A stretch of DNA of 41,764 nucleotides from Spirochaetia bacterium (GTDB taxonomy: Bacteria; Spirochaetota; Spirochaetia; Sphaerochaetales; Sphaerochaetaceae), in NCBI GenBank assembly GCA_009930325.1, contig RZYO01000012.1, forward strand, positions 1 through 41,764. The letters are read 5' to 3'. The translations under genes and the position numbers were made by a program. The notes under the pieces are model-generated. The model did not search any database. It had not been told where the DNA came from and worked only from the letters and a program-made list of their open reading frames with translations. Positions 1 to 7,686 of this stretch are shown here, in pieces; the first letter of the stretch is position 1, and each line of letters starts with the position of its first letter.

Positions 1-1
1 T

Positions 2-952
2 GATAATCCTAGAATATCAAAACAAACAATTGAAAAAGTTAAAAAAGTTGCTAATGATTTAGGTTTTGAAAAAAATAATAATGCAAGATCCTTATCAACT
101 TCAAAAACAGGCAACATTGCTTTAATTTATGAAAGTTCATTTGATTCTAATGGCTCTAGAGCTTATATTGACCAATTGTTTTTAAATTTACGTCATGAAT
201 TAAATAAAAAGAATTTAGATACTATCATTTGTGAAGCAACTAATTTTTCAACCAACTCAAGTAACTCAATTAGATTAATAAAACAAAGAAAAATAGATGG
301 CTTACTATTTTTACATGATTCAATTAGCAGAGAAGATAGAGAATATGCAAAGAAAATGAATATACCTGCTATCAACATTCATATTAAACCCGAAAACAAT
401 AGTAACATTGATTATTTTGTCACTGATAATATCCATGGTGGCTATTTAGCTGGTAAACACTTATATGAGAAAGGCTGCAGAAAAATATTAATCATATCTT
501 GCTCTTCAAATATCGGAAAAGAGCATACTGAAAGAACTCAAGGCTGTAAAAAAGCCTTTCTTGAAAAAGGTATTGAAATCTCTCAACCATGTATTATTTC
601 AATAAATACTAATTTCTACAGTGGATACCAATTTGCAATTAACAATTATGAATTTATTTCAAAATTTGATGGAATATTTGCACAAGCAGATGTTATAGCC
701 GCAGGAATTATTGCTGGATTAAAAACTGTTAATATTTCAGTTCCAAATGATATCAAAATTATAGGTTATGATGATTGTTTATACAGCACTCTTTTTAATC
801 CTTTCTTAACAACTATTCATCAACCAAAAGAAGAAATAACAAAAAAAGTTATTGAACGACTCACTCAATTGTTAAAAGAAAATAAACAAAACAATAACGA
901 ATTTATACATTCACAATTAAAACCGACTCTTGTAATAAGAGAATCGACATGA
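2..952 (+). CDS. LacI-family transcriptional regulator (5' end outside window)
   Basis: The open frame runs in from the left edge. The first visible residues (DNPRISKQTIEKVKKVANDL) are the end of a LacI-type helix-turn-helix and hinge, followed by the usual stretch leading to the periplasmic-binding-protein-like sensor domain (GNIALIYES). The sensor domain includes GGYLAGKHLYEKG near the middle and the family hallmark IIGYDDCLYST...LTTIHQPKEE near the C-terminus. The true start lies upstream of the window, so 316 residues are visible of an expected 330 or so. It precedes a disaccharide phosphorylase and beta-phosphoglucomutase on the same strand, so it probably represses that pathway in response to an alpha-glucoside (inference). 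No operator for it was recognised downstream. Confidence 0.93.
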   Translation, partial: DNPRISKQTIEKVKKVANDLGFEKNNNARSLSTSKTGNIALIYESSFDSNGSRAYIDQLFLNLRHELNKKNLDTIICEATNFSTNSSNSIRLIKQRKIDGLLFLHDSISREDREYAKKMNIPAINIHIKPENNSNIDYFVTDNIHGGYLAGKHLYEKGCRKILIISCSSNIGKEHTERTQGCKKAFLEKGIEISQPCIISINTNFYSGYQFAINNYEFISKFDGIFAQADVIAAGIIAGLKTVNISVPNDIKIIGYDDCLYSTLFNPFLTTIHQPKEEITKKVIERLTQLLKENKQNNNEFIHSQLKPTLVIREST

Positions 953-1107
953 GAAAACAAATTCAAAGAGGGAAAAAAGAATGGTTAAAATTAAAAAATT
1001 TTCAATTGTATTAATATTTTATTAAAATCTCATTGGATAAAAGAACAAATTATTAAGAATTATTAAATAGAGACAAAGATTCTGTCAAAGAAAAAAAAAG
1101 GATTATT
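953..1107 (+). other. Gap between regulator and phosphorylase with a 14-codon signal-peptide-like ORF
   Basis: A purine-rich AGAGGGA lies just upstream of an ATG at 981, which opens a 14-residue peptide (MVKIKKFSIVLIFY) ending at a TAA at 1023-1025. The peptide looks like the first half of a signal peptide. In many related loci a sugar-binding protein gene sits between a LacI regulator and sugar enzymes, so this could be the stump of a deleted transporter gene. It is far too short to be sure; it may equally be a leader peptide or chance. Confidence 0.25.
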
Positions 1108-3273
1108 ATGAATAATTTAATTATAGAAAAAAAATTTTTCCCATCTTCAAATTCTGAAAAACAAATTTATGAAACGCTTTTCCATGTTGCTAATGGGTAC
1201 ATAGGAACAAGAGGTTCTCTTGAAGAATCTCCAATTCATCCTGGAACTTATATAAATGGAGTATATGAAGAAATAGACTTAGAACATGCAGAACCTCTTT
1301 TTGGTCTTCCTAAAAAGAAAGATAGTATTGTAAATATTGGCAATCTCCAAGGATTAAATATTTACATCAATAAAATTAAAGTTGATTTTTCAAAATGCCA
1401 CGTTTTAAATTTTTATCAATATTTAGACATGGAAAAAGGAGTTTTATCAAGAAATACGACATACAAAGATATTAATAACAATGAAATAACAATAAATACT
1501 GATAGATTAGCAAGTTTTACACACCCAAATTTAATTCATTTTTCCTATTCAATAAACATTAACAATGATAAAGAATTATGTGTTGAAAGCTTTACAACAA
1601 ATAAAGTTTCTAATTATGTAAAAAAAGATGATCCTAGAGCTAATCATAAGGTTCTTGCTCCAATTATTCCACAAAGTTCAACAAACACTACTCTAACTTC
1701 AGAAATAAACAATAGTAAAATTAAAATACTAGTAAAAGTACATTACATTACCAATCACAATAAAAATATAGTACATGATGAAAATACTATAACTTGTACT
1801 ATTAAAAACAAATCCTCAATATATTTCGAAAAGAATGTTCTAATCTCTGACAGCATAAGAAAGTTAAATATAGATTCTAAAGAAATTTATTTTGATGATT
1901 ATAAATTAAAAACAGAACAAGAAAATTATTTAAAAAAATTCTGGGATATTTCTAAAATAACAATAGGAAATGATGATCAACTTGAAAAAGGTCTAAATTA
2001 TAATCTCTTCCAATTAGAACAATCAAGAAGCATTGATTGTTATGGACACCTTGGAGCCAAAGGACTAAGTGGTGAAGGTTATGAAGGACATTATTTTTGG
2101 GATACAGAAATGTATTGCCAGCCATTTTTTACTTTAACAAATCCTCAAATTAGTAAAACCTTATTAAAATTTAGATATAATCAAATGAATCAAGCTAGAG
2201 ATAATGCAAAAAGAATGGGACATAAAAAAGGCGTTTTATTCCCTTGGAGAACAATTTCAGGAAAAGAATGTTCAGGATTTTTTCCAGCAGGAACAGCACA
2301 ATATCACATAAATTGTGCTATTGCATATGCAATTATTATGTATTATAGAGTCACAGATGATAAAGAATTTATGCTAAACTATGGAATGCAAATGTTATTA
2401 GAGATATGTAGACTATTTATTGATTTAGGTAATTTTTATGAAGATAGATTTGAAATTCATGAAGTAACAGGCCCTGATGAATATACATGTCTTGTAAGTA
2501 ATAATTATTATACAAATGTCTCAGTAAAATATGATTTAGACAATTTATTACAAATATCAAATAGTTTAAACTTCAAAATTGATGAAGATGAATTAATTAT
2601 ATTTAAAAATGCAGCTGATAAAATGTATCTTCCAAAATCAGAGAAATTAAAAATTTGTCTTCAAGATGATAGTTTCATTGAAAAGCCAATTTGGGATTTA
2701 AAAAATACCGATGAAAAAGAGTTCCCACTTCTTCTAAATCATCACCCTTTAGAATTATATCGATATCAAGTTTGCAAACAACCAGATGTAGTATTAGCGA
2801 ACACTTTATACCCAAATTATCAAACAAAAGAATATATTGAAAATAGTTATGAATATTATAAAAAAATAACAACCCATGACTCTTCTCTTTCTCCAACTGT
2901 TTTTAGTATTGCTGCTTCAAGATTAAATAAAAATAACGAGGCACTTAATTTCTTTGGAAACTCTGCTCTTTTAGATTTAGAAAATTTAAAAAAGAATACT
3001 GAAGATGGAATACATACTGCTAATATGGGCGGTTGTTACCTTGCAATAATATTTGGTTTTGCTGGATTGAAAATAAAAAACAACATCCTTTCAATAAATC
3101 CTATATTACCTAAAAATTGGACTAATTATTCATTTAATTTATTTTTTCAAGGATCAAGAATAAATTTTATTATAAAAAAAGGCAATGGAGAAATAATTAG
3201 TAACCAAGACATAGAAATAGAAGTAAACGATAAAATCACAACAATAAAAGGATGTTCAGAAAATGAATATTAA
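1108..3273 (+). CDS. GH65 disaccharide phosphorylase, probably maltose phosphorylase
   Basis: A cytoplasmic inverting phosphorylase of 721 residues that would split an alpha-linked glucose disaccharide with phosphate into beta-glucose 1-phosphate and glucose. GH65 marks are the N-terminal FHVANGYIGTRGSLEE, the (alpha/alpha)6-barrel motif GHYFWDTEMYCQPFF, the catalytic-acid segment GPDEYT (Glu at residue 458), KQPDVVLA, and THDSSLSP plus HTANMGG, which are expected to line the phosphate site. The form VTGPDEYT...NNYYTN resembles maltose phosphorylases more than kojibiose or trehalose phosphorylases, which usually have GPDEYH; substrate assignment from this alone is an inference. It is somewhat shorter than the usual 750-790 residues. 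An AAGGA ribosome site precedes the ATG. It overlaps the next gene, beta-phosphoglucomutase, by 11 bases, the standard partner for its product. Confidence 0.93.
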   Translation: MNNLIIEKKFFPSSNSEKQIYETLFHVANGYIGTRGSLEESPIHPGTYINGVYEEIDLEHAEPLFGLPKKKDSIVNIGNLQGLNIYINKIKVDFSKCHVLNFYQYLDMEKGVLSRNTTYKDINNNEITINTDRLASFTHPNLIHFSYSININNDKELCVESFTTNKVSNYVKKDDPRANHKVLAPIIPQSSTNTTLTSEINNSKIKILVKVHYITNHNKNIVHDENTITCTIKNKSSIYFEKNVLISDSIRKLNIDSKEIYFDDYKLKTEQENYLKKFWDISKITIGNDDQLEKGLNYNLFQLEQSRSIDCYGHLGAKGLSGEGYEGHYFWDTEMYCQPFFTLTNPQISKTLLKFRYNQMNQARDNAKRMGHKKGVLFPWRTISGKECSGFFPAGTAQYHINCAIAYAIIMYYRVTDDKEFMLNYGMQMLLEICRLFIDLGNFYEDRFEIHEVTGPDEYTCLVSNNYYTNVSVKYDLDNLLQISNSLNFKIDEDELIIFKNAADKMYLPKSEKLKICLQDDSFIEKPIWDLKNTDEKEFPLLLNHHPLELYRYQVCKQPDVVLANTLYPNYQTKEYIENSYEYYKKITTHDSSLSPTVFSIAASRLNKNNEALNFFGNSALLDLENLKKNTEDGIHTANMGGCYLAIIFGFAGLKIKNNILSINPILPKNWTNYSFNLFFQGSRINFIIKKGNGEIISNQDIEIEVNDKITTIKGCSENEY

Positions 3274-3907
3274 TGCAATAATTTTTGATTTAGATGGGGT
3301 TATTTGTCATACTGATAAATTTCATTATTTAGCATGGAAAAAGATTTGTGATGAAAATAATTTGATATTTAATAAAAATATAAATGAAAAGCTAAAAGGC
3401 GTTTCAAGAATAGAATGTTACAATATTATATTAAAAGAAAACAATAAATTTGATAATGAAGATAATAAAATTTCAATAACAAATAAAAAAAATGAATATT
3501 ATAAAGAATATTTATTAAATATGGATAAATCATATCTAAGTGAAGATGTAAATTATACTCTAAAAAAGCTTAAAGAAAAAAAAATACTTATGGCAATCGG
3601 CTCTTCAAGTAAAAATGCAAAATTAATATTGGAAAAATTAGGGTTACAAAACTTTTTCGACGCTGTTAGTGATGGTAATGATATAAAATTCTCAAAACCA
3701 AACCCTGAAGTATTTATAAAAGCCTGTCAAAAATTGAATATGGAAGCCTCAGAATGTGCTGTTGTAGAAGATGCCTTTAGTGGTGTTCAAGCGGCGTTAA
3801 ATGCAAAGATGACTGTATTTGCTTACAATCAAGAACATACAACTTTCAATAATGGAAATGTTATAAAAATAAATAATATTTCAGATATTTTAAATTATAT
3901 AAACTGA
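3263..3907 (+). CDS. pgmB: Beta-phosphoglucomutase (HAD superfamily)
   Basis: Converts beta-glucose 1-phosphate, the product of the upstream GH65 phosphorylase, into glucose 6-phosphate for glycolysis. The 214-residue protein has HAD motif I FDLDGV (nucleophile Asp9, acid/base Asp11), the cap-domain signature LKGVSR around residues 44-49, motif II GSSS, the motif III lysine in FSKPNPEVF and motif IV VEDAFSGVQAA. GVSR together with VEDA is typical of beta-phosphoglucomutases rather than generic phosphatases. The start codon lies inside the end of the phosphorylase gene, so the two are translationally coupled. Length matches the family (about 215-225). No clear terminator follows in the next 90 bases. 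Confidence 0.93.
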   Translation: MNINAIIFDLDGVICHTDKFHYLAWKKICDENNLIFNKNINEKLKGVSRIECYNIILKENNKFDNEDNKISITNKKNEYYKEYLLNMDKSYLSEDVNYTLKKLKEKKILMAIGSSSKNAKLILEKLGLQNFFDAVSDGNDIKFSKPNPEVFIKACQKLNMEASECAVVEDAFSGVQAALNAKMTVFAYNQEHTTFNNGNVIKINNISDILNYIN

Positions 3908-3963
3908 TTAATTAAAATCTTAATATATTTAGTACAAATTAAAAAACAAATAGCATTAATTTC

Positions 3964-3994
3964 TTTACACAAATTCATTTTTCTATAGTATAAT
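3964..3994 (+). promoter_or_regulatory. Promoter of the CBS/ATPase operon; predicts a leaderless mRNA
   Basis: TTTACA at 3964-3969 and a perfect TATAAT at 3989-3994, with a 19-base spacer. The hexamer ends only six bases before the ATG at 4001, so a start site about seven bases downstream of the -10 falls on or next to the start codon. No Shine-Dalgarno sequence is present (TTTCCTC precedes the ATG). Confidence 0.6.
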
Positions 3995-4000
3995 TTCCTC

Positions 4001-4933
4001 ATGCAAGAAATACCAATAAACACCTATTCTTCACCAACTGTAATTCTAGATTTAATTTACAGATTGAAAGTTAAAGACGTTATGTATAAAGATTTAGTTT
4101 GTGCTAGTATGAACTCTTCTTTAAGAGAGATACAACATCTAATGAAAAAAGAAAAAATAACTGGAGTACCAATTGTTCAAGGCAAACGTCTAATTGGCTT
4201 AGTTTCAATGGATGATATTATTCAAGCTTTAGATAAAGGATATATAGAAGAACCTTGTAAAGCATATATGAGCAGAAATATTATTGTTTTAGAAGATGAT
4301 ATGCCAATCTCTTTTGCAATAAATTATTTTGATAAATTTTCATTTCATAGATTCCCAGTATTAAACAAGAAAAAAGAATTAGTTGGAATGATTACCTCAA
4401 GAGATATCTCTGCTACCCTTTTAGTAGAAATAAACAGAGAAATGGAAATACTTGAAAAATCACAAGCAAGTAACAGACCAACACAACCCAATAATATAAA
4501 TGGTGAAGTCCATAGCTATAATATTATAAAACATGATTTTGAAAATGCAGGATATGCAAGTACCCAAATAAAGAAAAAACTAAAAAATGGTGGTGTTGCA
4601 ACTCCGATAATCAGACGTGCAGCTATAGCCTCATATGAAATGGAAATGAATATTGTTGTCCATTCAAATGGAGGGCAATTAATAGCCACATACACTCCTG
4701 ATAAAGTTGTAATTTCTGCACAAGATAGAGGACCTGGAATAAAAGATTTAGAAAAAGCACTTACTCCTGGATGGTCAACAGCTAATGACTGGATTAGATC
4801 CTTAGGATTTGGAGCTGGTATGGGACTTCCAAATGTAAAAAATGTAAGTGATGATTTTTCAATTGAAAGTAGTACAAAAGGCACAACAGTAACTTGTACA
4901 ATAAATTTACAAAAAAAAGACGAGGAAAAATAA
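4001..4933 (+). CDS. CBS-pair protein with anti-sigma-type HATPase domain
   Basis: A 310-residue cytoplasmic signalling protein. Residues about 25-150 form two CBS domains (DVMYKDLVCASMNSS... then CKAYMSRNIIVLEDD...), which normally bind adenine nucleotides. A linker leads to an SpoIIAB/RsbW-like GHKL ATPase from about residue 168: N-box RRAAIASYEMEMNIVVHS, G1 AQDRGPGI and G2 GFGAGMGLPNVK. There is no histidine phosphoacceptor, so it is not a sensor kinase; a serine-kinase or switch role is likely (inference). It abuts a DRTGG protein and a PHP protein, a trio known in anaerobic Firmicutes and Thermotogae next to [FeFe]-hydrogenase genes; no hydrogenase gene is seen here. Translation appears leaderless: see the promoter just upstream. 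Confidence 0.88.
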   Translation: MQEIPINTYSSPTVILDLIYRLKVKDVMYKDLVCASMNSSLREIQHLMKKEKITGVPIVQGKRLIGLVSMDDIIQALDKGYIEEPCKAYMSRNIIVLEDDMPISFAINYFDKFSFHRFPVLNKKKELVGMITSRDISATLLVEINREMEILEKSQASNRPTQPNNINGEVHSYNIIKHDFENAGYASTQIKKKLKNGGVATPIIRRAAIASYEMEMNIVVHSNGGQLIATYTPDKVVISAQDRGPGIKDLEKALTPGWSTANDWIRSLGFGAGMGLPNVKNVSDDFSIESSTKGTTVTCTINLQKKDEEK

Positions 4934-5266
4934 ATGACTGTAAAAGATCTTACAAAGATTGATGGATTTAAAACTGAATTATTAAGTGATGAAACACTTG
5001 AAGTAAAAACAGCATATACTGGAGATTTATTAAGTGATGTAATTGCAAATGTAGAAGAAGATAGTGTATTAATAACAATTCAAGCACATAAAAATACTAT
5101 TGCAGTATGTTCTCTCTCTTCAATGCCTGCAATTATTATTTGCAATGGACGAAGTTGCCCAGATGACATGATAAAAGCAGCAAGAGAAAATGATATTTCA
5201 ATATTTTCTACCGACGATACTCAATTTTTGGCAAGCGTAAAAATAGCAAAAGCACTAAATTTATAA
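4934..5266 (+). CDS. DRTGG-domain protein
   Basis: A 110-residue protein starting at the ATG that directly follows the stop of the CBS/ATPase gene, so the two are coupled. The fold of small DRTGG-type domains is suggested by the pattern of a ligand-like N-terminal part (KTAYTGDLLSDVIANVEEDS), a central LITIQAHKNTIAVCSLSSMPAIIICNG and a C-terminal helix with ISIFSTDDTQFLAS. The family is thought to bind small ligands but has no proven biochemical role. Two cysteines (one in AVCSLS, one in GRSCPD) plus another in IICNG could matter for redox sensing, but that is speculation. It acts presumably with the ATPase upstream and the PHP protein downstream. Confidence 0.75.
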   Translation: MTVKDLTKIDGFKTELLSDETLEVKTAYTGDLLSDVIANVEEDSVLITIQAHKNTIAVCSLSSMPAIIICNGRSCPDDMIKAARENDISIFSTDDTQFLASVKIAKALNL

Positions 5267-5270
5267 TTTT

Positions 5271-5978
5271 ATGAAAATAAAACTAGATTTACACAATCAC
5301 AGTTGTTTATCCCCTTGTGGAAGCGATGATATGTTACCCTCTCTTTTAGCTTTTGAAGCTATGGAGAAATCAATAGACATATTGGCTTTAACAGATCACA
5401 ATTGTACAAGAAATCTAGAACCTTTTGGCCAAGCATGCGAGCTTTGTCAAATCCTTCCCATTTTTGGTATGGAAGTCAATACAATTGAAGATGTACATGT
5501 ACTTACCTTATTTAAAAATATAGAAGATGCTCAAGAATTTGGTTTTTATATTGAAACTCTATTACCAAACATTAAAAATGACCCAAAACTATTTGGTAAT
5601 CAAAACATTGTTGATATTGAAGGGAACATAATATCTACTTTTAAAAAATCCTTATTAACAACATGTGGAATTTCATTAGAAGATGTAATTAGTGAATGTT
5701 TATCACGAGATGGTTTAGTTATCCCAGCACATATTGATAAAAATGCAAATAGTATATTAGCTAACCTTGGGTTTCTTCCTGATTTGGATTATTCTGCATT
5801 AGAGGCAATTAGACCATCTCAAATAAAAGAGAGATATAACAAAACAATTATTCAAAGTTCAGATGCACATTATTTAGAACATGTTGGAAGAAGGTCTTGT
5901 TTCCTTGAAGTAGAAGAAATATCATATGAAGGCTTAAAACAAGGCTTAATAGATGGAAAAGTTTCTTACATACAATAA
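5271..5978 (+). CDS. PHP-domain metal-dependent phosphoesterase
   Basis: A 235-residue soluble PHP protein. The metal-binding motifs are all present: DLHNHS near the N-terminus, LTDHN, FGMEVNT, VIPAHIDK and the terminal SSDAHYLEHVGRR. The set resembles the TrpH/YciV-type single-domain PHP phosphoesterases, which cleave nucleotide or oligonucleotide phosphates; the real substrate here is unknown. It starts four bases after the DRTGG stop with no Shine-Dalgarno sequence (TTATAATTTT precedes the ATG), so it depends on translational coupling, or on a TATAAT at 5262-5267 acting as a promoter. It is the last gene of the trio and is followed by a bidirectional terminator. Confidence 0.88.
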   Translation: MKIKLDLHNHSCLSPCGSDDMLPSLLAFEAMEKSIDILALTDHNCTRNLEPFGQACELCQILPIFGMEVNTIEDVHVLTLFKNIEDAQEFGFYIETLLPNIKNDPKLFGNQNIVDIEGNIISTFKKSLLTTCGISLEDVISECLSRDGLVIPAHIDKNANSILANLGFLPDLDYSALEAIRPSQIKERYNKTIIQSSDAHYLEHVGRRSCFLEVEEISYEGLKQGLIDGKVSYIQ

Positions 5979-5980
5979 AA

Positions 5981-6025
5981 AACCCTTTCGTAAATTAAAC
6001 AAAAAAATGTTTATACAAAAGGGTT
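5981..6025. terminator. Bidirectional terminator between convergent genes
   Basis: Arms AACCCTTTCGTA (5981-5992) and TACAAAAGGGTT (6014-6025) pair with one mismatch, extended inward by TAAAC/GTTTA. A-rich sequence precedes and T-rich sequence follows, so it can end both the PHP operon (+) and the Bax-inhibitor gene (-). Confidence 0.8.
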
Positions 6026-6048
6026 ATTATTTTTCTAAATTTCAGTTT

Positions 6049-6759
6049 CTATTTATTTCTACCACCAAATATTCTCAACAAAAATAAGAATAAATTAATA
6101 AAATCAAGATATAATGTTAATGCTCCATATATACTTGCTCTATGATAATCAATATCACTCATACTTGATAAAAATTGGTCATTGGTTCTCTTTATTTTCT
6201 GTACATCCCATGCAGTTAAACCTAAAAATGCAGCCACTCCAATTAAAGAAATAAAGTAATCTAAAGCAGAAGATTTAAAGAAGAAATTTAATAACATTGT
6301 TACAATTATTCCCCATAAAGCCATTCGTGAATAATAACCCACGCCTGATAAATCTTTTGTAGTAAATTGAGCATAAGCTGCCATTCCAACAAACATTAAT
6401 GCTGCAGTTAAAAAAGCCAAAAATATAGTTTGGATTTGAAATGCATAAAAAATAGTGCTAAAAGTAACGCCAGTTACAAAAGCATAAGCTAAAAAAGCCA
6501 AAGTCGAAGCATTTTTACTTAAATTTTGTATTCTACTAGATAAATAAATTACCAATCCAATTTGGACAAAAAATAACATCATAAAGGATAATCGATTTGA
6601 TAGTAATGCTGTCATCAACCCTTGGTTATTTGCAACTCCATAAGCAGTCAATGCAGTTAAACCTAAGCCAGCACTCATCCATGCATATACATTTTTTACA
6701 ATACTTCTTTCACGAAGTTTTATATCGCTAGCTGAAGCAAAATTAATATTATTTGCCAT
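6049..6759 (-). CDS. Bax inhibitor-1 / YccA-YetJ family membrane protein
   Basis: A 236-residue integral membrane protein with about seven hydrophobic helices, matching the TMBIM/BI-1 family, whose bacterial member YetJ is a pH-sensitive calcium leak channel. C-terminal hallmarks are LTAWDVQKIKR and YLDFINLFLFLLRIFGG, which carry the two aspartates that form the pH-sensing pair in YetJ. The start is taken at the ATG at 6759 (MANNINFASASD) because AGAGGAGG sits just upstream; a longer frame that begins 19 codons earlier lacks such a site. The gene is a single transcription unit divergent from the lipoprotein gene. A physiological role in this organism cannot be read from sequence. Confidence 0.93.
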   Translation of the reverse strand: MANNINFASASDIKLRERSIVKNVYAWMSAGLGLTALTAYGVANNQGLMTALLSNRLSFMMLFFVQIGLVIYLSSRIQNLSKNASTLAFLAYAFVTGVTFSTIFYAFQIQTIFLAFLTAALMFVGMAAYAQFTTKDLSGVGYYSRMALWGIIVTMLLNFFFKSSALDYFISLIGVAAFLGLTAWDVQKIKRTNDQFLSSMSDIDYHRASIYGALTLYLDFINLFLFLLRIFGGRNK

Positions 6760-6941
6760 TATGGCCTCCTCTAATATCTTTGTTATAAAGGTAAATCCTT
6801 TATTAAAAATCGTCAAGTTATTATATAATTTTATATACTTAAATATATCTTTTTTTTTATAATTAATTATAATATAAAGAAATATAGAATGTGTTTTTTA
6901 TGTGAATATTTTCTATTTAAAAAAATTAACTAATCCATTAG

Positions 6942-6970
6942 TTTAAAAAATTTTACTTCAATGCTATAAT
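6942..6970 (+). promoter_or_regulatory. Promoter of lipoprotein-rarA unit; nearly leaderless
   Basis: A perfect TATAAT at 6965-6970 with TTTAAA at 6942-6947 (17-base spacer). The ATG is at 6980, so the expected leader is only about three bases long, and no Shine-Dalgarno sequence precedes the ATG (TAAAAAAGC). Confidence 0.55.
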
Positions 6971-6979
6971 TAAAAAAGC

Positions 6980-7684
6980 ATGAGAAAAATACTATACATT
7001 TATTCTTTATTATTAATTTTTCTACTCTCTTCCTGTCAAAGTGTTGAGATAGTTTCTATATCTGAAAAGCAGACTCAAGTCTCAGATATTAGAGATTATA
7101 TTTTAATGCAAAGTATAAACAATTTAGATACAACATCTTTTTCAAAACTATCTCTGAATCAAATCATTGGAGAATCTTATGCAAATTTAGATTTGCAACG
7201 AAATGAAATACCCTATTTAAATTCTAATTTAATTAGTTTTAAAGCTCAAATACAAAAGGCTTACATTAAATCTCTTTTCGAAATACAAACAGTATTAAAA
7301 ATATATGCAAAAAAAATTAAATATCCTTTGTTATATCCAAATGTTAATAACAAATACATAATTAATAAAAAAAGTTCAACAGTTTTATTTGAACAATATA
7401 GAGATGAGCTTTATCTTGAAATTGAAATCATTCTTGATAAGAATCTTACAGATATCCATTCACTCTATACTCAAATGGCAAAAGAATATAATATATATTG
7501 TAATGGATTACAAAATCTTAACAGACAAAGTCCCCCTTTAATTTCTACTAATATTTTACCTAGAATGAAAACAATATTTATAAAAACTTTACTAACTGAA
7601 TTAAGTAATAATGAATTAGATTTACAGCTTATAAATATTGAAATAGACCCAACAAAAATAAATATAAACAAAACTGGGAATTAA
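6980..7684 (+). CDS. Hypothetical lipoprotein
   Basis: A 234-residue protein of unknown function. The N-terminus (MRKILYIYSLLLIFLLSSC) is a lipoprotein signal with Cys19 as the likely lipidated residue, so the protein should be anchored in a membrane facing the periplasm or the surface. The rest is rich in Asn, Ile, Leu and Lys, without transmembrane helices or a motif I recognise; the segment around residues 85-150 is predicted helical by eye. It sits two bases upstream of rarA, ending TAAC before that ATG, so the two are co-transcribed. Nothing suggests a functional link with rarA beyond shared transcription. Confidence 0.8.
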   Translation: MRKILYIYSLLLIFLLSSCQSVEIVSISEKQTQVSDIRDYILMQSINNLDTTSFSKLSLNQIIGESYANLDLQRNEIPYLNSNLISFKAQIQKAYIKSLFEIQTVLKIYAKKIKYPLLYPNVNNKYIINKKSSTVLFEQYRDELYLEIEIILDKNLTDIHSLYTQMAKEYNIYCNGLQNLNRQSPPLISTNILPRMKTIFIKTLLTELSNNELDLQLINIEIDPTKININKTGN

Positions 7685-7686
7685 CA

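Noticed and set aside
4516-4884. Antisense open frame opposite the CBS/ATPase gene
   Set aside because: It lies wholly within a well-supported gene and shows no motif or start site; a shadow of the real codons. Similar antisense frames in the binding-protein, kinase, padR and MFS genes were dropped for the same reason.
5262-5267. TATAAT just before the PHP gene as a third leaderless promoter
   Set aside because: It overlaps the stop codon of the DRTGG gene, has no recognisable -35, and would place the start inside the coding sequence; coupled translation is simpler.
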